Of a stretch of DNA of 21,818 nucleotides, positions 7,320 through 14,704 are shown piece by piece. Within the stretch, counting starts at the first letter, position 1, and the number at the start of each line of letters is the position of its first letter. The translations under genes were made by a program, and so were the position numbers. This stretch comes from DRYS01 sp964491605 (GTDB lineage Archaea > Thermoproteota > CALKCG01 > B24 > DRYS01), in the NCBI GenBank assembly GCA_964491605.1, contig CAZBGY010000021.1, forward strand, positions 1-21,818, read 5' to 3'. The notes below the pieces were generated by a model. That model was not told the DNA's origin. It saw only the letters and a list, made by a program, of their open reading frames with translations, and made no database searches.

Positions 7320-7334
7320 GTCGATTCCATCGAC
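7320..7334. repeat. Perfect inverted repeat GTCGAT-TCC-ATCGAC
   Basis: A 6-base perfect inverted repeat with a 3-base centre. It lies 42 bases after the flavodoxin stop codon and just upstream (minus strand) of the TATA-like box at 7303-7312. The position fits an operator for the following operon; as RNA it could fold as a short hairpin at the end of the flavodoxin transcript, but no T-tract follows it. Function unproven. Confidence 0.4.
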
Positions 7335-7375
7335 ACCTGAGAAATAGGGGGATGAATATTATATGAAGGCTACGA

Positions 7376-7852
7376 TCAACCTGTAAGCTTCTTAACTAGA
7401 TACGCCATCCTCTTAGCTTTCCGTCTTACATCTTCGATATCAGATTGCTTCAACCTACCTTTAATCGCTATACCATAATGGTAGTCTTCAGGATCGCCCT
7501 GAACTATCATACCGTGTATAAGCATCGATGATATTATCGATAGGATTGTTGTCTCGGCTCCGGTGGAATACCCCCCTGCGGATGTAAATGCAGCTCCAAC
7601 CTTACCATCCAGCCTGCCATGTATCTTAACAGATTCATCTATCAGCTTCTTAACCTCTGAAGCCATAAGCCCATAGTATGTCGGCGATCCTATAGCTATA
7701 CCATCATACGCTTCTAGATCTTCGGGTTTAACATCCGAGACAGGTTTTAAATCGATTTCTAACCCCTCCTCCTTTAAAGCTTCGGCGAATACTTCCGCTA
7801 ACCTTCTAGTATTCCCCGTCTTAGAGTAGTATACGACGAGTACCCTCCCCAT
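7376..7852 (-). CDS. Flavodoxin-family protein (WrbA/NAD(P)H:quinone reductase-like)
   Basis: 158 residues of the flavodoxin fold. The phosphate-binding loop for FMN is YSKTGNTR (9-16), followed by the flavin-contact loops SPTYYG and FTSAGGYSTGAETT, as in WrbA-like flavodoxins. It likely carries FMN and acts in one- or two-electron transfer or quinone reduction in the cytoplasm. The ATG at 7852 was chosen since it starts immediately before the first strand (GRVLVVYYS) and TGAGGGAT lies next to it; a TTG at 7861 is in frame. It is divergent from the DUF763 gene, with about 80 bases between the preferred starts, and separated from the downstream operon by 109 bases, so it is probably a single-gene unit. 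Confidence 0.85.
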   Translation of the reverse strand: MGRVLVVYYSKTGNTRRLAEVFAEALKEEGLEIDLKPVSDVKPEDLEAYDGIAIGSPTYYGLMASEVKKLIDESVKIHGRLDGKVGAAFTSAGGYSTGAETTILSIISSMLIHGMIVQGDPEDYHYGIAIKGRLKQSDIEDVRRKAKRMAYLVKKLTG

Positions 7853-7899
7853 ATCCCTCAATATATTTTGTTTATCGATCCTGAAGTCATAAACCTTAT

Positions 7900-7907
7900 C
7901 TTATATC
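7900..7907 (+). promoter_or_regulatory. TATA-like box of the DUF763 gene
   Basis: CTTATATC is centred about 30 bases before the TTG at 7934. With usual archaeal spacing the transcript would start within a few bases of that TTG, giving a leaderless or nearly leaderless message. It would lie inside the reading frame if the gene began at 7868, which supports the later start. Confidence 0.5.
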
Positions 7908-7933
7908 GATCAAGTATCTATCTCGATATATCC

Positions 7934-9070
7934 TTGGAGAAATCCGGTGTAGCTGATCTACCTCTACATGGAGGTAGAGCTCCTAGATGGCTTGTAGAAC
8001 GTATGAAAGCTTTAAGCTCTATAATACTTAAGATTATGTATGATGAGTATGGATGCGACGGTATACTCGTAAGGCTATCCGACCCCTTCTGGTTTCAGAG
8101 TTTATCATGCGTACTAGGCTACGATTGGGATAGTAGCGGTACGACAACCGTCGTATGCGGAGTTCTAAAGAGTATATTATCATCTCGAGTCGACATAGGT
8201 GTTAGAGCCGTAGGCGGTAAAGGTTCCGAAAGCAGGAAGGCTCAGGATGAGATTCTAGAGGTATGTAGGATCTACGGCTTCTCAGATGAGGAATCCTATA
8301 AGCTTAGGTATGCTAGTAGGCTTACGGCTAAAATCGATAATGCCGCCATCCAGGATGGATACAAGATATATCATCATACTATGTTCATATGCAACGATGG
8401 GCGGTGGGCTGTAATACAGCAAGGTATGAACGAAGAATTGGGGTGGGCTAGAAGATACCATTGGATATCTGATAGGGTTAAAAGCTTCGTAGTCGAACCT
8501 CATGAAGCTATAGTAGGTGATGGTAGGCATAGCTACGTGCTGAATATGGTTGCATACGAATCTGAGGGGTGTAGGAGAGCTTCCGTCGACCTTGCATGTG
8601 AGGGGCCATCGAGGGTTAGAAGGATTTTATCAGAGTTAAGTTTGGATCATAGGCAGAGAACTATAGAGGAGGCTTTAGGGTTAAGCGCAACCGATCGGAA
8701 GCCTTTGATGAAGCTTAAACTTAACCCAGAATCTGTAAACTGGGATGCGTTGAAAGCTGCCTATAGGATTAGACCATCAAACTATGAAGAGCTACTAGCT
8801 TTGAAGGGTATGGGACCTACTACCGTTAGGAGTTTAGCTCTATTATCGCAGATAATCTATGGGGAGCCGCCAAGCTGGAGGGATCCGGTTAAATATAGCT
8901 TTGCATTCGGGGGTAAGGATGGTATACCATTCCCTATACTTCGTAGAGTCTATGATGAGGTTATAGAAATCCTAGATGAAGCATATGAGAAGTCCAAGTT
9001 AGGCGATAAGGAAAGGCTTGAAGCTTTCAAGAGGCTATCAAGCTACATGGATAGGCTTGGGTTGAAGTGA
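7934..9070 (+). CDS. DUF763 family protein with helix-hairpin-helix
   Basis: 378 residues from TTG at 7934. The family's characteristic opening is present, SGVADLPLHGGRAPRWL, and this normally lies at the very N terminus; the frame also opens at a TTG at 7868, but that would add 22 atypical residues and leave only a few bases for two divergent promoters. Other family-like stretches are VGGKGSESRK, DGRWAVIQQGMNEELGWARRYHW (split here at about 150-175) and EPHEAIVGD. Near 283-310 a helix-hairpin-helix is visible (LLALKGMGPTTVRSLALL), a motif that commonly binds DNA backbones. The function of DUF763 is unknown; the helix-hairpin-helix points to DNA processing or repair. It converges on the UPF0282 gene with two bases between the stops. 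Confidence 0.85.
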   Translation: MEKSGVADLPLHGGRAPRWLVERMKALSSIILKIMYDEYGCDGILVRLSDPFWFQSLSCVLGYDWDSSGTTTVVCGVLKSILSSRVDIGVRAVGGKGSESRKAQDEILEVCRIYGFSDEESYKLRYASRLTAKIDNAAIQDGYKIYHHTMFICNDGRWAVIQQGMNEELGWARRYHWISDRVKSFVVEPHEAIVGDGRHSYVLNMVAYESEGCRRASVDLACEGPSRVRRILSELSLDHRQRTIEEALGLSATDRKPLMKLKLNPESVNWDALKAAYRIRPSNYEELLALKGMGPTTVRSLALLSQIIYGEPPSWRDPVKYSFAFGGKDGIPFPILRRVYDEVIEILDEAYEKSKLGDKERLEAFKRLSSYMDRLGLK

Positions 9071-9072
9071 CA

Positions 9073-9978
9073 CTATTCTTCAAGCCCCCTCCACCTCCTA
9101 GACGGCTTCTCAGGGTAGAGCTCATATAACTCTCTCCTTCTAGCTTCTAGAAGGGAGGGTTTCTGACCTGCAAACTCGGCCGCGGTCATAATCTTCACGT
9201 TGATTTCGCTCGCTCTATCTATGAGAGGCTTCATCCTATCCATCCAAGCTATATCTCTTAGTAAATGGTGATCTAATACGAGGGCCTCGAGGTAGCCTCC
9301 CTCTATCAATCTACATAGATTATCTATGGATCTATCGAGGCTGGCTTTAGGGTATCTGTAGCCGAGCATATATGTCATAGGACCATCTACGAATGCTATC
9401 GTAGGCTTAGATTCTATCAGGAATTCTACCTGATCCTCTAGGGAGGGGCCTTCTACATCGCTCGTGTAAGCTAACCTCATAGTACCGTCGTCTATGAGGA
9501 CCTGTATTACGTATCCAAGCCTAGGATTCACACCGTGGAATACTGGTTTAGAGAATTTAATCCTCGTAGATCCGAATACGTATTCTCCACCATCAGCCTC
9601 CTTCAACCTATATGGAAGGTTACGTATCCTCTCTAGGAAGTATCCTGCCCTAAACTTCTGACTTAGATTAATATTAGCCTTAGGATTCTTTACGAAGACT
9701 ACCTTACCATCGTATATCTCTAACCCCTCATCTGGATTATGATGATCGTAATGATAGTGTGTAACTATAACTATATCCGCTTTACAGCCGTAATCTACGA
9801 TCTTCCTCCAATCCTCCTCCATCTTCTCCACCTCTAAACTATGAGGGGGTAGGCCATACCTTACAGGTGCGAGGGATACGCCTGGATCCACTATAACTTT
9901 CACATCGTTTGTCTCCACGTAGATGCACATACTTCTGGTACCCATAGAATCGAAGCTAATCGGTATGATCCTCAACAT
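9073..9978 (-). CDS. UPF0282 family metallo-beta-lactamase-fold hydrolase
   Basis: 301 residues. The metal-binding motif THYHYDHH (H74, H76, D78, H79) is intact; further ligands are likely in YTSDVEGP (Asp) and VLDHHLLRD (His). The opening IIPISFDSMGTRSM and the segment FHGVNPRLGYV are typical of the archaeal UPF0282 group, whose substrate is unknown. The protein is probably a cytoplasmic zinc hydrolase. The ATG at 9978 is preceded by AGGTTAGA. It is divergent from the uL16 gene across a 99-base gap that contains TATA-like boxes for both, and it stops two bases from the convergent DUF763 stop. Confidence 0.85.
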   Translation of the reverse strand: MLRIIPISFDSMGTRSMCIYVETNDVKVIVDPGVSLAPVRYGLPPHSLEVEKMEEDWRKIVDYGCKADIVIVTHYHYDHHNPDEGLEIYDGKVVFVKNPKANINLSQKFRAGYFLERIRNLPYRLKEADGGEYVFGSTRIKFSKPVFHGVNPRLGYVIQVLIDDGTMRLAYTSDVEGPSLEDQVEFLIESKPTIAFVDGPMTYMLGYRYPKASLDRSIDNLCRLIEGGYLEALVLDHHLLRDIAWMDRMKPLIDRASEINVKIMTAAEFAGQKPSLLEARRRELYELYPEKPSRRWRGLEE

Positions 9979-10018
9979 CTATCTAACCTCTACTACGAGC
10001 TTAGATCCTAAAGCTAAC

Positions 10019-10045
10019 GATATACAACCTCCTAAACATTTAAAT
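10019..10045. promoter_or_regulatory. Divergent TATA boxes for UPF0282 and uL16
   Basis: TTTAAAT at 10039-10045 is 33-39 bases before the uL16 ATG and is a good archaeal TATA box for the information-processing block. On the minus strand GTATATC at 10019-10025 is 41-47 bases before the UPF0282 ATG. The boxes are only about 14 bases apart. Confidence 0.55.
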
Positions 10046-10077
10046 CTAAGGATCCCATTGATGTCGATGATAACGCT

Positions 10078-10578
10078 ATGGTTAAAGGTAGGAGTTATCG
10101 TATACCATCAACCCCACCTTATACTAGACGTGAGTATATAGACGGTGTACCCCAACCCAAACTGGTTAGGCTTGATATGGGGAATACTAAAGCTGAATTC
10201 CCATACAGAGTTGAACTTATAGCTAAGGAGGGGGGTCAGATAAGGGATAATGCTCTCGAATCAGCTAGATTAGCTGCTAACAAATATCTAGAAACCAGTT
10301 TAAATGTGAGCAACTATCATTTCAGGGTTAACTTGTATCCGCATATAGTGTTGAGGGAGCATAAGATGCAGACAGGTGCTGGTGCGGATAGATTATCCCA
10401 GGGTATGCGTAGAGCTTTCGGTAGACCTATAGGTACCGCTGCAAGAGTTTCTCCAGGTCAGGTTATAGCTTTCGTAGAGGTTAATGAGGATGGAGTGGAT
10501 AAGGCATGTGAAGCGCTTAGAAGAGCAGCTTACAAGATACCTGTAGAAACAGCGATAATCGTTTCGAAGAAGAGTTAA
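10078..10578 (+). CDS. rpl10e: Large-subunit ribosomal protein uL16 (archaeal L10e)
   Basis: 166 residues, of the usual archaeal length (about 165-180). It binds 23S rRNA near the peptidyl transferase centre and tRNA sites. Recognisable parts are the basic opening KGRSYR.....YTRREYI, the segment ELIAKEGGQIRDNALESAR, and the conserved YPH.VLREHKM - AGADRLSQGMRRAFG - PIGTAARV-PGQ stretch. The C-terminal alpha/beta part ends KIPVETAIIVSKKS. The ATG at 10078 follows a clear TATA box and leaves a leader of only about 10 bases. It opens the plus-strand block that continues with Dph2 after 40 bases. Confidence 0.97.
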   Translation: MVKGRSYRIPSTPPYTRREYIDGVPQPKLVRLDMGNTKAEFPYRVELIAKEGGQIRDNALESARLAANKYLETSLNVSNYHFRVNLYPHIVLREHKMQTGAGADRLSQGMRRAFGRPIGTAARVSPGQVIAFVEVNEDGVDKACEALRRAAYKIPVETAIIVSKKS

Positions 10579-10618
10579 TACATCGGGAAGGCGGAGATAT
10601 AATTTTCTGGGAGTTTAA

Positions 10619-11608
10619 GTGTTCACGATAGATTACGAGGATGTTCTAGGGAGGATTAAGAAGTATAATCCTAGATCTGTACTAATTCAAGCTCCAGAGG
10701 GCTTCTCGGAATATGCCCTCAGGCTTGCCGATCTGATTAGAGATAGGCTTGAATGTAGGATATATGTTTCAGCAGATCCATGCTTCGGAGCCTGTATGCT
10801 ACCATACGATGCGGCTAGGAAGCTATCTATCGATCTGATAATCCATATGGGTCATACGGCTATACCTGGTATGGATTCGAGTAGGGTTCTATACGTAGAT
10901 GTGAGATCAACTGTAGACGTAGGAGCTGCTGTATCAAGAGCTGTAAGTGTACTAGAAGGTTATCGTAGGATAGGCCTTGTAACTATAGTTCAACATATCG
11001 ATAAGCTGGAGGAGGCTAAGAGAATCCTTGAAAAGTATGGGAAGGATGTGTACGTAGGGAGGCCTAGGTTTAGAGCAATCTATGATGGACAGATACTCGG
11101 ATGTGATGTATCGGCTGCAGAGGATGTAGCGGAGGATGTGGATGCATTCCTCTACATAGGTGGAGGGTTATTCCACCCGTTAGGTGTAGCTATATCGACG
11201 GGGAAGCCTACGTTCGCGGTCGATCCGTTCACCCTTCACATAGTAGATTTAAGGGATGTTAAGAGGAGGTTCCTTGCGAAGAGGTATGCTTCGATAGTTA
11301 AAGCTATGGATGCAAGGATCTTCGGCATCCTACTCGGTCTTCAACCAGGCCAGATGGATCTAGATAAGGTTGAGGAGATCGAATCGATCCTAAAGAAGCA
11401 TGGCAGGACGGTCTATATACTATCGATGCACATATTCGATCCCGATACGCTTTCAAGCTTCAGGAGTATAGATGTGTTCGTTAATACTGCATGTCCTAGG
11501 CTAGCTTTAGAGGATAGCTTTAGGATAGATAAACCTGTGTTGAATCCCGATGAGGTTCTAGTAGCTTTAGGGGTTAAGAAGTGGGATGAGCTCTTTAGAG
11601 ATGCCTGA
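10619..11608 (+). CDS. dph2: Diphthamide synthase Dph2 (2-(3-amino-3-carboxypropyl)histidine synthase)
   Basis: 329 residues. Archaeal Dph2 is a non-canonical radical-SAM enzyme that moves the aminocarboxypropyl group of S-adenosylmethionine to a His of elongation factor 2, the first step of diphthamide synthesis. The three cysteines that bind its 4Fe-4S cluster are present in the correct spacing: C59 (FGACML), C162 (ILGCD) and C292 (NTACPR), close to the positions known from the Pyrococcus enzyme. Each lies in one of three similar domains; HMGHTAIP (76-83) and YIGGGLFHPLG are other conserved parts. It starts with GTG, preceded by GGGAG at 10609-10613. Its stop overlaps the start of the methyltransferase gene. 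Confidence 0.96.
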   Translation: MFTIDYEDVLGRIKKYNPRSVLIQAPEGFSEYALRLADLIRDRLECRIYVSADPCFGACMLPYDAARKLSIDLIIHMGHTAIPGMDSSRVLYVDVRSTVDVGAAVSRAVSVLEGYRRIGLVTIVQHIDKLEEAKRILEKYGKDVYVGRPRFRAIYDGQILGCDVSAAEDVAEDVDAFLYIGGGLFHPLGVAISTGKPTFAVDPFTLHIVDLRDVKRRFLAKRYASIVKAMDARIFGILLGLQPGQMDLDKVEEIESILKKHGRTVYILSMHIFDPDTLSSFRSIDVFVNTACPRLALEDSFRIDKPVLNPDEVLVALGVKKWDELFRDA

Positions 11609-12212
11609 CTGGAGGAGGATCGAGATAGATCTATCTAAGCTTATAGGCTATCCTAAACCTAAACCTAGCTTAGAGCAGTATCCCACACCAGCTAGGTTAG
11701 CGGTGAAGGTTTTGAGAGTAGCATATTTCAACGGAGATATAAGCGGTAAGACTGTATTAGATCTTGGATGCGGTACAGGTATTCTATCGATAGGCGCAGC
11801 CCTATTGGGTGCCGACTATGTTATCGGAGTTGATATAGATAGATCGGCTCTAGAGGTGGCTTCGATCAACGCTGAGGCTTTAGGTGTATCGAAGGTTGTA
11901 GATTGGATTCAAACAGATGTAGCTAGCTTAAATCTGAAGATCAGATGCGATACCGTCGTACAGAACCCTCCATTCGGTGTTCAACGTAGAGGAGCTGATA
12001 GGGTATTCCTATCTAAAGCTCTAGAAATCGGACGCGTAGTATACAGTATGCATAAAGCTGAAACCGATGAATTTATAAAGAGCTATGTAGAGAAATATGG
12101 TGGAAGGATAGAGGCTATATATGTAGCCGAGATAGAGATACCATACTTATTCAGCTTCCATAGAAAGCCTAAACGTAGCGTGAAGATAAACGTGTATAGG
12201 ATGGTAGTTTAG
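11586..12212 (+). CDS. METTL5-like rRNA N6-adenine methyltransferase
   Basis: 208 residues. The Rossmann SAM-binding motif DLGCGTGILSIG (59-70) and the N6-adenine/amino methyltransferase motif NPPFG (127-131) are intact. LEQYPT (29-34), ADRVFL and VYSMHK (152-157) match METTL5, the enzyme that methylates an adenine in small-subunit rRNA of eukaryotes; archaeal homologues are expected to do the same on 16S rRNA. The last part, PYLFSFHRKPKRSVKINVYRM, fits the METTL5 end. The start at 11586 overlaps dph2 by 23 bases; an ATG at 11601 (MPDWRR) overlaps by only 8 and may be the real one. The eukaryotic enzyme needs the partner TRMT112; none is seen here. Confidence 0.9.
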   Translation: MSSLEMPDWRRIEIDLSKLIGYPKPKPSLEQYPTPARLAVKVLRVAYFNGDISGKTVLDLGCGTGILSIGAALLGADYVIGVDIDRSALEVASINAEALGVSKVVDWIQTDVASLNLKIRCDTVVQNPPFGVQRRGADRVFLSKALEIGRVVYSMHKAETDEFIKSYVEKYGGRIEAIYVAEIEIPYLFSFHRKPKRSVKINVYRMVV

Positions 12213-12213
12213 C

Positions 12214-12798
12214 ATGGTTGGCGGTGTAGTAAAACGTGGGGGGATAGTAGTACCTGGAGAGAGAGTAGCTGTAATAGAAGAGTTTGAACCTAAGTATGGA
12301 TTCTACGAGAATTCAGGTATCGTTAGATCCCTGATGGTAGGCTACCCCTTATTCGATATGCGTAAACGCATCGTCTACATGGAGGGGACGCTATGCAGGT
12401 ATCCACCACCTAAAATCGGTGATAACGTATACTGCGTGGTATACGAGGTGAGCGAGAAGATGGCTTTCACGCGTATACTCAAAGTCGTGGGTAGACCTAA
12501 GATTTTTCAACCACCCTTCACAGGTGTTCTGCATATATCTAGATTGAGAAAGATTAAAGCTAATAGTATGAGGGATATAGTTAAGCCTGGAGATCAGATC
12601 TACGCATCGATAGCATCCTACTGTAATAGCGTGTACCATCTTAATATATCTGGACCGGATTTCGGGGTTATACTAGCTAGATGCTCCTACTGCGGTTCGA
12701 TACTTGAGAGGAGAGGGCATAGCCTCGTATGCGTTAGATGCGATACGACCGAGCAGAGGAAGATAAGTAAATATTACGGTAATTCCAGGATATTATAG
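12214..12798 (+). CDS. csl4: Exosome complex RNA-binding subunit Csl4
   Basis: 194 residues. Csl4 caps the archaeal exosome ring of Rrp41-Rrp42 and helps recruit RNA and DnaG. The domain order is as expected: N-terminal region with IVVPGERVAVIEEFEP (11-26), an S1 RNA-binding domain (about 66-146, with GDNVYCVVYEVSEKMAFTRI and GVLHISRLR), and a C-terminal zinc ribbon with C157, C160, C173 and C176 (CSYCG, CVRCD). It begins one base after the methyltransferase stop and is followed by rpo11 after 14 bases. Csl4 next to Rpo11 is a recurring archaeal pairing. Confidence 0.95.
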   Translation: MVGGVVKRGGIVVPGERVAVIEEFEPKYGFYENSGIVRSLMVGYPLFDMRKRIVYMEGTLCRYPPPKIGDNVYCVVYEVSEKMAFTRILKVVGRPKIFQPPFTGVLHISRLRKIKANSMRDIVKPGDQIYASIASYCNSVYHLNISGPDFGVILARCSYCGSILERRGHSLVCVRCDTTEQRKISKYYGNSRIL

Positions 12799-12812
12799 CG
12801 GAGGATATAGTT

Positions 12813-13094
12813 ATGGAGGTTCGAGTATTAGAAGCCGGAGATAGATATGTTAAGCTGGAGGTTAAAGGCGAGGATCACACCCTACTTCACGCACTACAGG
12901 ATGAAGCACTTAAAGACGAGGATGTAGAGTATGTAGGCTACCATATCCCGTATCCGCTTGAGAGAAGGGGGATAATAGTAGTTAGGGTGAAAAACGGAAA
13001 TCCAATCGAAGTTTTGGAGAGAGCCGCGAAGAGGGTGATAGGAAATATCGATGGGATCTATAAGCTATTCCTAGAAGCTGTTAAGAGGACGTAG
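12813..13094 (+). CDS. rpo11: DNA-directed RNA polymerase subunit Rpo11 (RpoL)
   Basis: 93 residues, the usual length. Rpo11 pairs with Rpo3 to form the assembly platform of archaeal RNA polymerase (as Rpb11-Rpb3 and bacterial alpha2). The family signature is clear: EDHTLLHALQDEAL (20-33, corresponding to the HTL..L...L pattern) and YVGYHIPYPLERRGIIVVR (about 40-58; Y-x2-P-x-P hairpin). A strong Shine-Dalgarno, GGAGGAT at about 12800-12806, precedes the ATG. Its TAG stop shares one base with the GTG of the DUF99 gene, indicating coupling. Confidence 0.97.
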   Translation: MEVRVLEAGDRYVKLEVKGEDHTLLHALQDEALKDEDVEYVGYHIPYPLERRGIIVVRVKNGNPIEVLERAAKRVIGNIDGIYKLFLEAVKRT

Positions 13095-13531
13095 TGATGT
13101 TTAAACGTGAGGTTAGGGTACTAGGTTTAACCTACCGTGTATATAGCGGCTGCAGCTTCATTCTAGGCGTGGTTTTTCGTGGTAGATTATGGTTGGATGG
13201 CGTTCTCTACCGTAGGCTCGAATCACGAGGTGGGATATTAAGCGAGCTAATCTCTATGATAAGCGAATCACCGCATAGAGGGCAGATAAGAGTGGTAGTT
13301 ATAGATGAGATGTTGTATCGTATACTAGGGTTAACAGGGGTCGAAGAGCTGTATACCAATTTCAAGCTTCCGATTATAGCTTTTGAGAAAGGAGAGATAG
13401 CTGTAGCTGTAGGTGTAGACGATATAGATGGATTCCTAAGGGTAGCTGCATCTGATAGCGGTGTGGAGGCTTTAAGGATAGCTTCTATGATAGCTGATAG
13501 ACTCATCGAGCTGTTAATGTTTAAATCGTAG
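13094..13531 (+). CDS. Short, divergent DUF99 family protein (endonuclease V-like fold)
   Basis: 145 residues, compared with roughly 180-200 in typical DUF99 proteins. The match rests on VRVLGL, GVVFRGRLWLDGVLYRRLE (about 25-43), SPHRGQIRVVVIDE (59-72) and VEELYTNFKLPIIAF (83-97). DUF99 shares the fold of endonuclease V. In most members the first strand ends in G-I-D-D, the position of a catalytic Asp; here the same place reads GLTY (11-14), so that acidic pair is gone, while D71 is kept. The protein is therefore probably not an active nuclease, or has moved its metal site. The frame has GTG at 13094 followed directly by ATG at 13097; either may start. It sits between rpo11 and tfs. Confidence 0.7.
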   Translation: MMFKREVRVLGLTYRVYSGCSFILGVVFRGRLWLDGVLYRRLESRGGILSELISMISESPHRGQIRVVVIDEMLYRILGLTGVEELYTNFKLPIIAFEKGEIAVAVGVDDIDGFLRVAASDSGVEALRIASMIADRLIELLMFKS

Positions 13532-13563
13532 AGTGGTTAGAAGCTATTTTCAAGGTGTAGTCC

Positions 13564-13896
13564 ATGCGTTTCTGTCCTAAATGTGGAGCTAGGGTGATAT
13601 TGAGGAAGAAGAATGATCTACTAGTATTGGAGTGTCATAAATGCGGATATAACGCTGTAGTAGAGGAGGGGGTTAGAGAGGTATCCGAGGTTACTACTGT
13701 TAAGACTGAAGCTGTAACGGTAGTGGAAGAGCAGTCTGGAGATATTAGAACTCTGCCTACTACGACGGTTGAATGCCCTAAATGCGGTTATGATAAAGCA
13801 TACTGGTGGATGGTACAAACTAGGAGTGCGGATGAAGCTCCTACAAGATTCTTCAGGTGTGTAAAATGTGGGTATGTATGGAGGGAGTATGCATAG
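13564..13896 (+). CDS. tfs: Transcription elongation factor TFS (TFIIS/RpoM-like)
   Basis: 110 residues, two zinc ribbons. The N-terminal ribbon has C4, C7, C24, C27 (FCPKCG, CHKCG) as in Rpb9/TFS; the C-terminal ribbon has C71, C74, C99, C102 (CPKCG, CVKCG). The loop RSADEAPTRFF (88-97) holds the acidic pair D90-E91 that reaches the polymerase active site and triggers cleavage of backtracked RNA, so it should be an active cleavage factor rather than an inhibitory paralogue. The ATG has AGGTG at 13553-13557 ahead of it. Confidence 0.96.
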   Translation: MRFCPKCGARVILRKKNDLLVLECHKCGYNAVVEEGVREVSEVTTVKTEAVTVVEEQSGDIRTLPTTTVECPKCGYDKAYWWMVQTRSADEAPTRFFRCVKCGYVWREYA

Positions 13897-13910
13897 CTTC
13901 TAGGCATTAA

Positions 13911-13952
13911 ACTATTTAAGATCTTTCTCATCTGATAATTTGAAGATGAGGT
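13911..13952 (+). promoter_or_regulatory. PCNA promoter and ribosome binding site
   Basis: ACTATTTAAG at 13911-13920 lies 33-42 bases before the PCNA ATG and would start transcription near 13943. GATGAGGT directly before the ATG could act as a Shine-Dalgarno at close spacing. The 56-base gap after tfs suggests PCNA has its own promoter even if it is also reached by readthrough. Confidence 0.5.
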
Positions 13953-14696
13953 ATGCTCAGATTCAGTCTTCCAGACGCTAAACTTTGGAGGTATATACTG
14001 GATGCGATCTCAGCTCTAGTGGATGAGGCATCGATAAGAGCTGGACCTGACGGGATGAGGGTAAGAGCCTTAGATCCTAGCCATGTAGCTCTTATAAACC
14101 TTGAACTTAAACCTGAAGCTTTCACAGAGTATGAATGTAGCGAGGAGACTAGTATAGGTCTAAGTCTACCTGAGATGCTTAAGCTCATGAAGAACGTTAA
14201 AGGTGGAGAATCGATGACGGCTATACTCGAGGAAGGGAAGCGTCTAAGGATAGAGTTTACAGGCGAGTATAAACGTACGATCAGGCTTCCATCCCTCGAT
14301 CTAACAGTCGAAGAAATACCCACACTTAAAGTAGATTTCACTGTTAGAGCTAGACTTGTATCTAGGAGTCTAAGAGCGACCGTTAAAGAGGCTGAAGCTA
14401 TAGCTGAAACAGTGAGGTTTAAAGCTGCTAAAGATAAGCTTATGGTATCGGCTAGAGGTGAGGTAAGCGCTCTAGACATAGAGTATACGGTCGGTAGCGA
14501 AGCCCTACTAGAATTAGATGTGAGAGAGGAGGCTGAAGCCTCCTATAACGTAGAATTCCTATCGGAGATAGTTGATTCAGGCTATAAGATAGCAGATATA
14601 GCCGATCTAGAGTATGCATCAAACATGCCTTTAAAGCTAACATTCAGCCTAGTTAACGGTAAAGTCGAGTATTATCTAGCACCATACGTAGAGTAG
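13953..14696 (+). CDS. pcn: DNA polymerase sliding clamp PCNA
   Basis: 247 residues, the normal size of a two-domain PCNA monomer that forms a trimeric ring round DNA and tethers replicative polymerase, ligase and Fen1. Conserved parts are the second helix region ISALVDEASIRAGPDGMRVRALDPSHVALI (about 19-48, split here by description), LPEMLKLMKNVKGGE, LEEGKRLRIEF, an interdomain linker (LTVEEIPTLKVDF), LMVSARGE and the C-terminal LAPYVE. The last residues of many PCNAs read LAPRIE, so the end is intact. It converges on the MtrH-family gene with eight bases between the stops. Confidence 0.97.
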   Translation: MLRFSLPDAKLWRYILDAISALVDEASIRAGPDGMRVRALDPSHVALINLELKPEAFTEYECSEETSIGLSLPEMLKLMKNVKGGESMTAILEEGKRLRIEFTGEYKRTIRLPSLDLTVEEIPTLKVDFTVRARLVSRSLRATVKEAEAIAETVRFKAAKDKLMVSARGEVSALDIEYTVGSEALLELDVREEAEASYNVEFLSEIVDSGYKIADIADLEYASNMPLKLTFSLVNGKVEYYLAPYVE

Positions 14697-14704
14697 CATC
14701 GCTT

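Noticed and set aside
7320..7334. The inverted repeat as an intrinsic terminator of the flavodoxin gene
   Set aside because: No T-tract follows it on the minus strand, and archaea do not generally need hairpins to terminate.
13207..13506. 99-residue minus-strand frame opposite the DUF99 gene
   Set aside because: Ser/Ile-rich antisense shadow. The plus-strand frame fits its operon with a one-base overlap and matches DUF99.
13928..14479. 183-residue open frame on the minus strand inside the PCNA gene
   Set aside because: It lies wholly opposite PCNA, is Ser/Leu rich in the manner of antisense translations, and shows no family motif or ribosome binding site.
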